Below, piece by piece: positions 50,018-59,839 of a stretch of 64,000 nt of DNA. Numbering within the stretch: position 1 is the first letter of the stretch; the number at the start of each line of letters is the position of its first letter. The stretch comes from Candidatus Gastranaerophilales bacterium (GTDB lineage Bacteria; Cyanobacteriota; Vampirovibrionia; Gastranaerophilales; Gastranaerophilaceae). Made by a program: the position numbers and the translations under genes. The stretch lies in NCBI GenBank assembly GCA_017402995.1, contig JAFQOV010000023.1, positions 1 through 64,000 of the forward strand. The letters are read 5' to 3'. The notes below the pieces were generated by a model. The model had not been told where the DNA came from, did no database searches, and saw only the letters and a list, made by a program, of their open reading frames with translations.

Positions 50018-51811
50018 TTGAAAAAAGTGTTTAAAAATAACAAAATTAATTTATGTTCTATTGCACTCGCTGCTTGTCTTTTAACTAATGTTGTTTGGGC
50101 ATATGGTGCAGCTGAGCCTAGCCCTGGCGGTTTTGCTCCAAATGTTGGTAACTTTGACGCTGGTGTAATTGACCAAACAAATTTGCGTCAAATTAAAGAC
50201 TATGAGCAAAAAATCAGAAACGACAAGGAAGAAGAACATCTTGACGATAAGATTGAAATGAACAAACAAATGAAAGATCAAATGCAAGATCTTCCAAACA
50301 AAGAAGTTAGCTTTGTTTTAAACTCAATCCATATCACAGGAAATACTGAATATACAGAAGAACAATTAATGAATCTTGTTTGTCAAAAAATCGGCGAAAC
50401 AGTGACAATCAATGAATTAATTGGTATGGCAAATACAATCACAGAATATTACCAAAGAAATGGTTATATCTCTACAACAGCTTATCTTCCACCACAAAAA
50501 GTTGAAGATGGAAATGTTGAAATTGTTGTTCTAGAAGGTAAATATGGAAATATTACAATCGAAGGCAACAAATGGGCTAGAAAAAAATATTTAAACGCTA
50601 CATATTTAAAAGATAAAAATATTCAAGAAGATAAAGTTTTAAACGTTGCAGATATTCAAGAATCTCTACGCGACATCAACGCAACAGACTATATCAAAGG
50701 TGCAGTTGCCCTTCAAGATAATGAATATTCTGAACAATATACTGATTTAACACTTAATGTTAAAGACAGATTCCCACTTGACCTTGACTTGCGTTTTGAC
50801 AACCAAGGTCGCTCTAGCGTTGGTTTGAACCGTTTTGTTATTTTTGCGGGTATGAACAACTTAACTGGATTTGGCGATAAATTATTATCAACAACGTCTA
50901 TTGCTAGAAGCACAATCAGCCAAGGTGTTTTCTATTCTGTTCCAATTGGCAGACACGAAACAAAATTAAACCTTGGTTATTCTTATTCTGGAACAGAGCT
51001 TGACAGAGGTCCATATAGAAACTATGGAATTGAAGGTAAATCTCACAACTTCTATGTAGATTTATCAAGAAGATTGGTCAAAACAGAAAACTATAAATTA
51101 TATGGTGACATTGCATTTGACATGAGAAACACCGAAACAACAATGCAAGGCGCACCAATGGAAGAATATAAAACTCGCGCAATCAAACTTAATCTGACAA
51201 ATGTTAAAGACGATTTTTCTGGTAAATGGTTCGGAAACGTCGGTTTGACAAAAGGTATTGATATATTTGACGCAACAAATGACTATTATGGAAACGGCTC
51301 AAAAGATGTTCCATCAAACAAAATCTTCAAAGTTCAAGGTTCACTTGCTCGTTTGCAAGTATTGCCTTGGAGAATGATGGGTATTTTCTCTGTTAATGGT
51401 CAATGGACAAACAGAAACGCTTGGTATTCTGAAAGATTGCAAATTGGCGGTATTTCATCTGTTCGTGGTTTTGAAGAAGGCTATTTCTTAAGAGACTATG
51501 GTGCAACCGCTTCTGTTGAATTAAGAGCTCCTGTTCCATTTTTAAACAGACTTCCACAAAAACTTAGATTTATTGATGACTCAATCAGACTTGCAGCTTT
51601 TTGTGACGCTGGTATGTTCGGTACTCACCAAAAACTTGTTCTTGATGGTGCAGGAAGATCAGATTTTGTCATGAGCGTTGGCGGCGGTTTGGTTTTAAAA
51701 ATGACAAGATATTTATCTGGTAACGTTTATATTGGTGTTCCAATTGTAAATCGACCTGATGACGCTTCTAAGCTAAGAGTTCACTTTATGATAACATCAA
51801 ATATCTTATAA
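50018..51811 (+). CDS. Two-partner secretion transporter (FhaC/ShlB family, TpsB)
   Basis: The 597-residue protein has a signal peptide (to about WAYGA) and a basic coiled stretch. A POTRA_2 domain follows (about 90-170, VSFVLNSIHITGNTEYTEEQL and GYISTTAYLPPQKVEDGNVEI), then a ShlB-type beta barrel (from about 230 to the end). Late signatures are IGGISSVRGFEEGY (the VRGF loop that plugs the pore) and the GGGLVLKMTRYLSG strand. It exports the divergent exoprotein. The start is TTG 50018 or GTG 50027; an AGGGA site at about 50011 favours the latter by spacing. A good terminator follows. Confidence 0.92.
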   Translation: MKKVFKNNKINLCSIALAACLLTNVVWAYGAAEPSPGGFAPNVGNFDAGVIDQTNLRQIKDYEQKIRNDKEEEHLDDKIEMNKQMKDQMQDLPNKEVSFVLNSIHITGNTEYTEEQLMNLVCQKIGETVTINELIGMANTITEYYQRNGYISTTAYLPPQKVEDGNVEIVVLEGKYGNITIEGNKWARKKYLNATYLKDKNIQEDKVLNVADIQESLRDINATDYIKGAVALQDNEYSEQYTDLTLNVKDRFPLDLDLRFDNQGRSSVGLNRFVIFAGMNNLTGFGDKLLSTTSIARSTISQGVFYSVPIGRHETKLNLGYSYSGTELDRGPYRNYGIEGKSHNFYVDLSRRLVKTENYKLYGDIAFDMRNTETTMQGAPMEEYKTRAIKLNLTNVKDDFSGKWFGNVGLTKGIDIFDATNDYYGNGSKDVPSNKIFKVQGSLARLQVLPWRMMGIFSVNGQWTNRNAWYSERLQIGGISSVRGFEEGYFLRDYGATASVELRAPVPFLNRLPQKLRFIDDSIRLAAFCDAGMFGTHQKLVLDGAGRSDFVMSVGGGLVLKMTRYLSGNVYIGVPIVNRPDDASKLRVHFMITSNIL

Positions 51812-51831
51812 AATTTATAAATATAACTTTA

Positions 51832-51862
51832 AACCCTTCGTTTTGCGAAGGGTTATTTTTTT
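51832..51862 (+). terminator. Intrinsic terminator behind tpsB
   Basis: AACCCTTCG (51832-51840) pairs with CGAAGGGTT (51846-51854) around TTTTG, followed by a T run. Confidence 0.85.
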
Positions 51863-51897
51863 CTTGAAAATATTGAAACTTATGATAACATTTTTTT

Positions 51898-52491
51898 ATG
51901 AATGTGTTGTCGGTTAAAAATTCACCATTATTTCAGAAAAAATTAATTTCAAAATCTGTTGTATTAAAAGAGAAAAAACCTTGCGAATGTAATGTTTTTG
52001 AGCTTGATAAAAAACAAGATTTTGATTATTTTCAAAAACTTCAACATGACAGAAACTGGAGAAGGGCGAAGTTTTTAAAAGAAATGGACGAAGATTTGCA
52101 AAGAGATTTGTCCTATGAAAGAGTGTTTGTTTTGGAAACAAAAGATAAAAATTGTCTTGGTTATATTTGCATAGATGATTTTGAGCGCGAAAATACAAAA
52201 CAAATTGCCTATATTGAAACTTGTCCAAGATACGCCGGCAAAAACAATAAAAAAACATATAAATATATAGGAAATGCACTTTTGGCTTTTGCTGTTCAAT
52301 TTGCGCAAGAAAATTGCGCAGATAAAGTCACTGTTCCCTATGTTGTTAGTAAGTCAAAAAGATTTTATTTTAAGAGTGGATTTAAAAAGACAATGCCTGT
52401 TTTTGATGGCGAAGTTCAATTGTTGAGTAAAAAATTTGACACTTTTCTTAAAAGACATAATAAAAAAACAAAGGCGAAAAAATTAAGCTAA
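51898..52491 (+). CDS. GNAT-like protein (tandem copy 1)
   Basis: The 197-residue protein has a fold layout like GNAT acetyltransferases. A strand RVFVLETKDKNCLGYICIDD is followed by IAYIETCPRY. A helix then reads YKYIGNALLAFAVQFA, and the late strand-helix VPYVVSKSKRFYFKSGFKK corresponds to the FYxKxGF part of the family. The usual acetyl-CoA loop (Q/RxxGxG/A) is not obvious, so activity is uncertain. It has no signal peptide. Its N terminus (MNVLSVKNSPLFQKK) is shared with the next gene, which it overlaps by one base. Confidence 0.65.
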   Translation: MNVLSVKNSPLFQKKLISKSVVLKEKKPCECNVFELDKKQDFDYFQKLQHDRNWRRAKFLKEMDEDLQRDLSYERVFVLETKDKNCLGYICIDDFERENTKQIAYIETCPRYAGKNNKKTYKYIGNALLAFAVQFAQENCADKVTVPYVVSKSKRFYFKSGFKKTMPVFDGEVQLLSKKFDTFLKRHNKKTKAKKLS

Positions 52492-53072
52492 TGAAAATTA
52501 ATTCTTTAAAATTTAATACTTTTTTTCAGAAAAAATTTGTCTCAAAAGCAAATATTTTGCGCGATAATCAGCCCTATCAATGCGATATTTTTCAACTTGA
52601 AAAGAAAATCGATATCGATTATTTTGATAAAATCCATGATGATAGAAATTGGAAATTTAGCCATTATGTTGATGATGCCAAAACTGTCACAAATGCTGGC
52701 GCACCAAATGAAAAAACTTATGTGATTGAAGACAAAGATCAAAAATGTCTCGGCTTTGTTTGCATAACAGATTACAAAGAAACAAATACAAAAGAAGTAG
52801 ATTACCTTGAAGTTTGCCCAATTTATTCAAATAGCAATAGAAAAAGAACACTTAAATATATTGGTGAAACTCTGCTTGCTTTTTTGGCTAAACAAGCCAA
52901 ATTTCAAAACCATGATGAATTAAGAGTCCCCTATGTAATGCGAAATGCACGTGGTTTTTATTCAAAATGTGGGTTTAGGGAAGATAATAAAATTTTTGAC
53001 TCTGCAATGTGGATAAAAAATGACGAATATGACAAATTTATTTCCTTAAATAATCAACATACGCAAGTTTAA
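52491..53072 (+). CDS. GNAT-like protein (tandem copy 2)
   Basis: The 193-residue protein is a diverged duplicate of its upstream neighbour. Parallel segments are FFQKKFVSKANIL / LFQKKLISKSVVL and KCLGFVCITDYKETNTKEVDYLE / NCLGYICIDDFERENTKQIAYIE. GETLLAFLAKQA / GNALLAFAVQFA and FYSKCGF / FYFKSGF also match. The start codon sits in the upstream stop (TAATG). It shares the GNAT-like assignment and its uncertainty. Confidence 0.65.
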   Translation: MKINSLKFNTFFQKKFVSKANILRDNQPYQCDIFQLEKKIDIDYFDKIHDDRNWKFSHYVDDAKTVTNAGAPNEKTYVIEDKDQKCLGFVCITDYKETNTKEVDYLEVCPIYSNSNRKRTLKYIGETLLAFLAKQAKFQNHDELRVPYVMRNARGFYSKCGFREDNKIFDSAMWIKNDEYDKFISLNNQHTQV

Positions 53073-53073
53073 T

Positions 53074-53093
53074 AGCCCTTTAAAAAAAGGGCT
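53074..53093. terminator. Weak hairpin between the GNAT pair and pilC
   Basis: AGCCCTTT (53074-53081) pairs with AAAGGGCT (53086-53093) around four A. There is no strong T run on the plus strand, so terminator activity is uncertain. Confidence 0.4.
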
Positions 53094-53141
53094 AATTCAG
53101 TCGTTATTTTTTAATTCTATCCCAAATAAGTGGTTCAAATC

Positions 53142-54350
53142 TTATTGTTGGTATGCTTGGAACAACGGCAAATATAATGCCAAACCCATAAAGCCAACCA
53201 AAACACCAATGAAAACCATCAATAAAGGTTCGATAATTTTTGTAAAGCCGTCAATAACCGCATCTAGCTTTTTGTCGATATAGTTAACGCAGTGATATAA
53301 GCTATCGCCTAAACGACCAGATTGTTCGCCTGTTGCAATCATAAATGTCATCATTGTAGGCACCTGTGACACACTTTTTAGAGCAACAGAAAGGTGCGTA
53401 CCTTGTTGAACTTTTGTCGCAACTTGCATAATCGCTGTTTTAAGAAGGTGATTGTCCATTGTTAAATTTGCCAAGAATAAGCAGTCAACAATTGGGATAC
53501 CAGCTTCGTATGAAACTTGTAAAACGGCAATGAAGTTTGAGAAATTTGAAAATTTCATCATATCTGAAATTAAAGGAATTCTCAAAACAATTGCGTCAAT
53601 CGCGCGTCTGATTGGCGGATATTGATATGCTTGATTTATGCCGATAATTGCAAAAACGAGAGCAGAAATGCACACGACCCAGAATTTTTTCATAAATACA
53701 CCAATGCTCATACACATTTTTGTAATTGGTGGGAGCGGTTTACCAAGGTTGTTGAACATTTCATCAAATGCTGGGAATACAAATACCAACATGATAATAA
53801 TCGCAACAAAAGCTAATAAAACGACGATAGCAGGATAAATCAACGCGCCAATAACTTTGCCTTTGACTGCGTCTTGTTTTTTTAATAATTCCAACATACG
53901 AATCAAGGTTTTGTCTAGTTCCCCTGAATCTTCCCCTGCTTTTACAAGACCAATATAAACACGGCCAAAAATATTTCTATATTTTTCAAGTGCTTCGCCT
54001 AATGTTGCACCCGCGATAATTTGGCTTCTAAAGTCGTGAGTAATGTTTCTGATTCTTGCGGAATCTGAGTTTTGTTCAACGAAAAGCAAAGCTTCAATAA
54101 TTGGAATACCAGTTGAGGTTAAAATTTCAAGAGTTGAGGTGAAGTCAATTTTTTCTTTTAATGACAAACCGCTGACCTTGCCCCAAGTTCTGCCTTTGCG
54201 CTTATCTTGGGTTTCTGTTGAAGTAATTGAAGTTGGAATTAAGTTCATGTCACGAACTTTTCTTCTTGCTTCAGCTGCGTCTTGAGCTTCAACACGTCCC
54301 TTAACAATAGTTTTATTATCTTTTAAAGCTGCATAGAAAAAAGTTGCCAT
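53142..54350 (-). CDS. pilC: Type IV pilus/type II secretion inner-membrane platform (PilC/GspF)
   Basis: The 402-residue protein has the repeated GspF domain. Each half carries three membrane-near helices; LIYPAIVVLLAFVAIIIMLVF and the C-terminal MVFIGVLVGFMGLALYLPLF are clear. The N-terminal cytoplasmic part begins MATFFYAALKDNKTIVKGRVEA. It forms the base that links the assembly ATPase to pilin. It overlaps pilB by one base and ends the minus-strand operon. Length is typical. Confidence 0.94.
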   Translation of the reverse strand: MATFFYAALKDNKTIVKGRVEAQDAAEARRKVRDMNLIPTSITSTETQDKRKGRTWGKVSGLSLKEKIDFTSTLEILTSTGIPIIEALLFVEQNSDSARIRNITHDFRSQIIAGATLGEALEKYRNIFGRVYIGLVKAGEDSGELDKTLIRMLELLKKQDAVKGKVIGALIYPAIVVLLAFVAIIIMLVFVFPAFDEMFNNLGKPLPPITKMCMSIGVFMKKFWVVCISALVFAIIGINQAYQYPPIRRAIDAIVLRIPLISDMMKFSNFSNFIAVLQVSYEAGIPIVDCLFLANLTMDNHLLKTAIMQVATKVQQGTHLSVALKSVSQVPTMMTFMIATGEQSGRLGDSLYHCVNYIDKKLDAVIDGFTKIIEPLLMVFIGVLVGFMGLALYLPLFQAYQQ

Positions 54351-56677
54351 TATTGTTCACCCGCCAAACCAAGAATTCTTACTTGTTCTTCTATTGTTGT
54401 TTCGCCTTCAAGAATGTGTCTTAAACAAGACATTCTAAGGGTTTTCATACCTTGTTTGATTGCATAATCTTCAAGTTCAACGTCGTGTGCGCGTTGTGCA
54501 ATCATTTTTCTGATTTCATTATTAATTAACATGATTTCAAGAACCGCTAAACGACCAAGATAGCCGGTATTTTTGCAGTTTGGACAACCATGTGGTCTGT
54601 AAATTTTTGTTTGTGTTAATCTTTGAATTTCAATTGGGTCTGTTAAAACTTGTTTTGCTTCTTCAACACTTGGGTAATATTCTTCTTTGCAATTTGGACA
54701 AAGTTTTTTAACAAGACGTTGTGCGATAATGCCAGAAATTGTTGATGAAATTAAGTAATCTTTTGCGCCCATTTCAATTAAACGAGTAATTGTTGCAGCG
54801 GCTGAGTTTGTGTGGACTGTTGATAATACTAAGTGACCAGTTAAAGATGCAGAAATTGCAACTTCAAGCGTTTCGTAGTCACGAATTTCACCAATAAGAA
54901 TTGTATCAGGGTCTTGTCTTAAGATTGCACGAAGTGAATTTGCAAATGTAATACCTGCCTTTGTATTGATCGAAGATTGGTTTACCCCTTCAAGCTTGAT
55001 TTCAACTGGGTCCTCAATTGTTGTAATGTTAACAGAATCAGAGTTCATGTATCTTAAAAGAGCGTAAAGAGTTGTTGTTTTACCAGAACCTGTTGGACCA
55101 GCTGTCAAAACAATACCATTTGGAGATGAAACTAAATATCTAACCTTTTTTAAATCTTCTTCTGAAGCACCGACGATTTCAATCTTGTCTGCTTTTGCTT
55201 CTTTTGAGTCTAATTGTGGCGCTAACACACGGATTACCATCTTTTCGCGGCCAGCAACAGGTAACGTATTTACACGGAAGTCACGTGCTTTGTTTTTATA
55301 TTTCAGAGTGAACGAACCGTCTTGTGTACGTCTGTGTTCTGCGATATTCATTCTTGATAATACTTTAAAACGTGAAATGATTGCAGAGTCAACCTTTGCA
55401 GGAATTTTCAATGCTTCTTGTAGAGCACCGTCAATACGCAAGCGCACGCGATATCCAACAGAAAGCGGCTCGATATGTATGTCTGACGCACGTCTATCGA
55501 TTGCCATAGTAATGATTTTTGTTGCAAGTTGTGATACGGCACCATCTGAATCTTGGATTTCTTGTTCAACTTGCTCCCAGAGTTCGCCAGTATTGATGTC
55601 GATATTTTCGTCTTCGTCGATTTTTTGCAACAATTCATCTGTATCTGATTTATCCACGTTGTAATATGTATTAATAAAGTTTTCATACTCAACGTGTGTG
55701 ACTAACATTACAGTTGGTTTTAAACCAGTTTGATAAACGATTTCATTGATAACTTTGACGTCGTTTGGGTTGACCATACCAACAACTAACGATTTATCAG
55801 TCATGCTTAATGGAATAACTTTGTTGATTTTAACAAAATCCTCTGGCAAGATAGATATCGCGGCTGGTAACGCTTTTAATTGCTCCGTTGTTGCATATTT
55901 AAGCCCAAGTTGCGCACCTAGTGCTTCTTTTAAGTCTTTAATTTTAACAAAACCAAGCTTGACCATAATTGAGCCAAGAGGAATGTTTTGCGCTTTACTT
56001 TCGGCAAGAGCAATTTCTAATTGTTTTTGGTTGATTAATTTTTCTTCTAGTAATATTTCGCCAAGTTTTTTGGTTTCAGGCGCTTTGACAAGAGAAACAT
56101 CAGCTGTTGCTTTGCCATCACCGTCATCTGGCTCTTTTTTTTCTTCTTTTTTTGTTAATGGTGCACTTGGTTCAAAATCGTCATCTATAACATCATCAAG
56201 CTCATCTAAATCGTCAAGCTCGTCGCTATCAAAATCAACAAGGTCGTCACCAGCGGATTTTGTTTCATCATCTTCTAGCGATAAAGCATTGTCGTCGATA
56301 TCTAAATCATCATCTAAATCTTCATCTATTTCGATATCAAACTCATCTGTTGAAATGTTAATATCTTCTTTTTTTGCTTGAATAGATGATAGAATTGCGC
56401 CACCATATTTTGCAGTGTATTTTTTTAAAAATGCTTCAAATAATAAATCAAAGTTTTCTTTATTTAAATAAATAAACTCAATTCTATTATCCATTGTTTT
56501 TTGGATATAATTTGTTATGTTTTCTTTGTTTGAACCCGAATGAATTGCGATAAAGAAAACATCATTTTGCATATTGACAGGAACAAACGATAGCTCTTGA
56601 GCTACCGTAAGTTCAAATTTATCTGCTAAATCAAAATTGATTTTTTTAATCAGTTTTGTAATTAAGTTGTTATCCAT
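54350..56677 (-). CDS. pilB: Type IV pilus assembly ATPase (PilB/GspE) with acidic insert
   Basis: The 775-residue ATPase powers pilus extension or pseudopilus assembly. The GspE core shows GPTGSGKTTTLYALL (Walker A), TIEDPVEIKLEGVNQ, RDPDT/IGEIRDYETLEVAISASLTGH (Walker B region) and the CPNCKEEYYPS/CPNCKNTGY zinc motif. Unusually, the N terminus carries one diverged MshEN-like domain (1-95). Then there is a long Asp/Glu-rich linker (about 110-170), and a second N-terminal domain (about 200-290, LGEILLEEKLINQKQLEIAL). It is longer than the usual 560-residue PilB for this reason. Confidence 0.93.
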   Translation of the reverse strand: MDNNLITKLIKKINFDLADKFELTVAQELSFVPVNMQNDVFFIAIHSGSNKENITNYIQKTMDNRIEFIYLNKENFDLLFEAFLKKYTAKYGGAILSSIQAKKEDINISTDEFDIEIDEDLDDDLDIDDNALSLEDDETKSAGDDLVDFDSDELDDLDELDDVIDDDFEPSAPLTKKEEKKEPDDGDGKATADVSLVKAPETKKLGEILLEEKLINQKQLEIALAESKAQNIPLGSIMVKLGFVKIKDLKEALGAQLGLKYATTEQLKALPAAISILPEDFVKINKVIPLSMTDKSLVVGMVNPNDVKVINEIVYQTGLKPTVMLVTHVEYENFINTYYNVDKSDTDELLQKIDEDENIDINTGELWEQVEQEIQDSDGAVSQLATKIITMAIDRRASDIHIEPLSVGYRVRLRIDGALQEALKIPAKVDSAIISRFKVLSRMNIAEHRRTQDGSFTLKYKNKARDFRVNTLPVAGREKMVIRVLAPQLDSKEAKADKIEIVGASEEDLKKVRYLVSSPNGIVLTAGPTGSGKTTTLYALLRYMNSDSVNITTIEDPVEIKLEGVNQSSINTKAGITFANSLRAILRQDPDTILIGEIRDYETLEVAISASLTGHLVLSTVHTNSAAATITRLIEMGAKDYLISSTISGIIAQRLVKKLCPNCKEEYYPSVEEAKQVLTDPIEIQRLTQTKIYRPHGCPNCKNTGYLGRLAVLEIMLINNEIRKMIAQRAHDVELEDYAIKQGMKTLRMSCLRHILEGETTIEEQVRILGLAGEQ

Positions 56678-56697
56678 TGTTTGTTTTTAAATGTTTC

Positions 56698-58533
56698 TTA
56701 TAGGTCGTATATTTTTTCTGAGCTTGCGCCTTCGTTATCTTTTAAAATATGTGGAGTAATTAAGATAACAAGTTCGTCGCGAGTAAGTTTAGTGTCATTT
56801 GATCTAAAGAATGCGCCAATGAATGGTAGGTCAGATAAGATTGGCATTTTAGAAGTTGTTTTAGATTCGTTTTCTTTAATTAAGCCTGCAAGAACTAATG
56901 TTTCGCCATCTTTAATTCTAACGTTTTTAAGTTCTAAGTCGCGTCTTTCAAGCAATGTATAAGCGTTTGTGCTTTGTTTGATTGTCGCAAACTCAGGAGT
57001 GATATTCATTGAAACATAACCATCTGGAGAGATGAAAGGTACGATTTCAATTAATAAACCTTCATCTGAACCGATTTCATATGTTGTTTGAGATGTACCT
57101 AAAGCACCTTCGCCAGAAGCTGTACTTTGTAACATTTGAGTTGTAATAGATTTCAAATAGTCAGAAGTCATATCGATTACTGATTTTTTGCCATTTGTTA
57201 CAACAACTTTTGGATTGTTTAACATTCTGCCATTTGATTGATCAATGATATATTTTAATTGATATACTAAAGCTTTGTTGTTTGTTGAAGAGCCACCTTC
57301 AAATCTGTCTTTCCATAAGAAGAATTTGTCTGTTTCTTCGCCAACATAGAAACCTGTGTCTTTAGAGAAACCTAATGATACAAATGGTGTCCATAAGTTC
57401 CAAGCATTTTGGAATTGTTTTGAACCAGTTTCATTTAAGCTGATAACTGATAGTTCAACATATGCCATCATTTGTTTTTTATCATGTTCTTTGATAAATT
57501 CTTTGATAACTTCAACTTGTTCAACTGAACCGCCAAGAGCTGTAATTTTGCCTGAATCTGTGAAGTATGTAATTGTTAAAGGAGTAGTTTTGAATGGTTT
57601 TAAGCCTTCGCCAGAGTCGCTAGAGCTTGAGCCACTTGAAGAACTAGATGAAATATCACGACAAGCAACTTTACCAGCGCCTAAGATGATTTCATCATCT
57701 GAATCGTCATCTGAATCGTCAGATGAATCGCCATCTTCTCCTTCTTTTTCATCTTCATCATAGAATAATGAATTACAAATTAAATCAGCCATTTCTTTTG
57801 GTGTAACGTGATTTACAACAAAAGTGTTAACCATTGGTTTTGTGTCTAGAATTGGTAACAATCTTTTGATTGCAAGAACATCAGCATTAGTACCAAAAAC
57901 AATAATTTGGTTTGTTCTTCTGTTTGCAGTTACAACAGGTTTATTTGATAAGCCAAAGATGTTTGATTTAAATAGGTTTTCGTTTAAAAATTCGGCAACA
58001 CTTTCTGCGTTAACGTATTTGATTGGAATAGAAGTCATTGACTGTCTTGTATATGCCACTTTTTTGGCATTTTCAATTGTCATGACTGTAATTGTGTTGC
58101 CATCCATTGTATAAGTTAATTGAGAAGATTTAAAAATGACCATAAAAGCGTCATTAACTTTGATATTTGTTAAATCTAGAGTGATTTTGCCATCAACTGA
58201 TTTATCAAAAACAATGTTTAATTTTGCTTTGTCTGCAAGCATTCTAAGAACTTGTCTTAAATCTGAATCTCTTAATGACAAGTTTACAACAGCGTCTGAA
58301 TCTGTGATTGTTTGAGTTGCGTCAAGCCTCAATGTTGTTTCAAGAGATCTTGCGTCAATCGAGTTCATATCTAATAGATATCTTGCATCAGATGAACCAT
58401 AAATCATTTGGCTTGATACAGAATCTAAATATGAAACTTTATTTTCATAACCAAAAGCAGTTTGTCCAAGTAATGTTAAACTCAAAAGAGTTAAACAAAA
58501 TTTTGTTAAACTTGCTGTTGTGAACTTTTGCAT
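56698..58533 (-). CDS. pilQ: Outer-membrane secretin (PilQ/GspD)
   Basis: The 611-residue protein has a signal peptide (to about FGYENK). An STN/AMIN-like and N-domain part follows (about 80-260, SLRDSDLRQVLRMLADKAKLN then VVTANRRTNQIIVFG). The C-terminal secretin pore has LVLAGLIKENESKTTSKMP and ITPHILKDNEG. A Ser/Asp/Glu-rich insertion (about 260-300, DSSDDSDDDSDD and SSSSSSGSSSSDSG) interrupts the N-domains. It forms the pore through which the pilus or substrates leave. It lies between the PilP-like gene and pilB. Confidence 0.92.
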   Translation of the reverse strand: MQKFTTASLTKFCLTLLSLTLLGQTAFGYENKVSYLDSVSSQMIYGSSDARYLLDMNSIDARSLETTLRLDATQTITDSDAVVNLSLRDSDLRQVLRMLADKAKLNIVFDKSVDGKITLDLTNIKVNDAFMVIFKSSQLTYTMDGNTITVMTIENAKKVAYTRQSMTSIPIKYVNAESVAEFLNENLFKSNIFGLSNKPVVTANRRTNQIIVFGTNADVLAIKRLLPILDTKPMVNTFVVNHVTPKEMADLICNSLFYDEDEKEGEDGDSSDDSDDDSDDEIILGAGKVACRDISSSSSSGSSSSDSGEGLKPFKTTPLTITYFTDSGKITALGGSVEQVEVIKEFIKEHDKKQMMAYVELSVISLNETGSKQFQNAWNLWTPFVSLGFSKDTGFYVGEETDKFFLWKDRFEGGSSTNNKALVYQLKYIIDQSNGRMLNNPKVVVTNGKKSVIDMTSDYLKSITTQMLQSTASGEGALGTSQTTYEIGSDEGLLIEIVPFISPDGYVSMNITPEFATIKQSTNAYTLLERRDLELKNVRIKDGETLVLAGLIKENESKTTSKMPILSDLPFIGAFFRSNDTKLTRDELVILITPHILKDNEGASSEKIYDL

Positions 58534-58555
58534 TTTATTTCTTCTCCTAGATTAA

Positions 58556-59728
58556 TTATTTCACTTTAATTTCTACGTCGTTTTCTGATACATATCCTGC
58601 TTTTTGATAATTTACAGAATAGTATTGTCTTCCGCCATTGCTATTGATATATTTTGCTGAGCCGCCAATATCGCTGGTGATTTTAAATTCTTCACCGACA
58701 TTTGCACGGTAAACATTTTTACCAGAAGCAATTGCAACGTAATTTCTTCCGATTTCAACAACGTGATATTCGTCTAATCTATCCCCGCGTTGTACAAAAT
58801 AATCATTATCATCATATGTGATGATTGCTGATGGTTTATTTTCGTCATACATAATGCCAGAAACGGCAATTGTCATCATTTTTTGTGCTAAGATGTTTTC
58901 TGTTGCATATTCTTTTGGTGGTTTTGGAATTCCAAGTCCATCAAAATCAAGTTCTGCAGTTGGAATATCAACTTGGATATATTTTTGAACAGGTAAAAAT
59001 GGGTTTGCTCTGCCAGATGGAGTAACAACAATCACCTGTTTTTTATCTTCTTCTTTCTTTTCTTCTTCTTGTACTTTTTTGTCTTGGATATCTTCTTCGT
59101 TTACAACAGGAACTTTTTCTTCGTTTCTTTGTTCGAGTTCTTCTTTTGTAATGTCTGTAACATCATCTTGTTTAAGAGCAGGAATATCAAGCTGTTCTTG
59201 GTTTACATTTTTGTCTTTTGTATATTCAATAATGTAATAAACGCCTGCTACTACTAAAACAGCAAACAAAACAGCGATTAATAACACAGAAACAGAAGAT
59301 GATTTTTTAACCTCTTCTTTTCTTGGGATAATTATGTCTTCGTCTGCTGGAAGTTCTTCGTCTTGTTCTAGTGTTGCATTGTTTAATTGAGAATTAATAT
59401 CAAATTCTTCTTGAGGAACTTGTTCCTCTTGGGTGTCATCTGGTAAATCATATACACCTGAAGTAGAAAATTCAGAAGAGCTATTCAACACTTTTAAAAG
59501 TTCTTGATCGTCGATATCTTCATCATCTGTGATAATTTCAAGCTCGTCGCCCAATTCAACCATTGGTTGTGGTTGTTTTTTTGGTGCGTTTTGACTTTGT
59601 GCTGTATTTCTAATTGGCACAATATCTTCGCTATCACTTAAAACATCTGCCCAATCAACAGAGCCATCGTCGCTGATATCTAGCTTTTCAATGTTTTCTA
59701 TACTCTCTTTTTCATTCTCAAATAACAT
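58556..59728 (-). CDS. PilP/GspC-like pilus-alignment protein (probable)
   Basis: The 390-residue protein has a long acidic cytoplasmic part (1-145), rich in Asp, Glu and Gln. One membrane helix follows (about 147-168, SVSVLLIAVLFAVLVVAGVY), then a Glu/Lys linker. The C-terminal domain has GRANPFLPVQKY and VSGIMYDENKPSAIITYDDN, then a YFVQRGDRLDEYHVVEIG beta region. That last part resembles the HR/PilP domain that bridges the inner membrane to the secretin. It precedes pilQ. The long acidic tail is unusual for PilP. Confidence 0.7.
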   Translation of the reverse strand: MLFENEKESIENIEKLDISDDGSVDWADVLSDSEDIVPIRNTAQSQNAPKKQPQPMVELGDELEIITDDEDIDDQELLKVLNSSSEFSTSGVYDLPDDTQEEQVPQEEFDINSQLNNATLEQDEELPADEDIIIPRKEEVKKSSSVSVLLIAVLFAVLVVAGVYYIIEYTKDKNVNQEQLDIPALKQDDVTDITKEELEQRNEEKVPVVNEEDIQDKKVQEEEKKEEDKKQVIVVTPSGRANPFLPVQKYIQVDIPTAELDFDGLGIPKPPKEYATENILAQKMMTIAVSGIMYDENKPSAIITYDDNDYFVQRGDRLDEYHVVEIGRNYVAIASGKNVYRANVGEEFKITSDIGGSAKYINSNGGRQYYSVNYQKAGYVSENDVEIKVK

Positions 59729-59839
59729 TTAATATTAAACTCTATTCTAAATACTAATACACCATTGATATCATCAATTTTACACTAAATCATACTTTAA
59801 AGTCTACTATGACTTTTTGTTTTGTCAAAATATTACATT

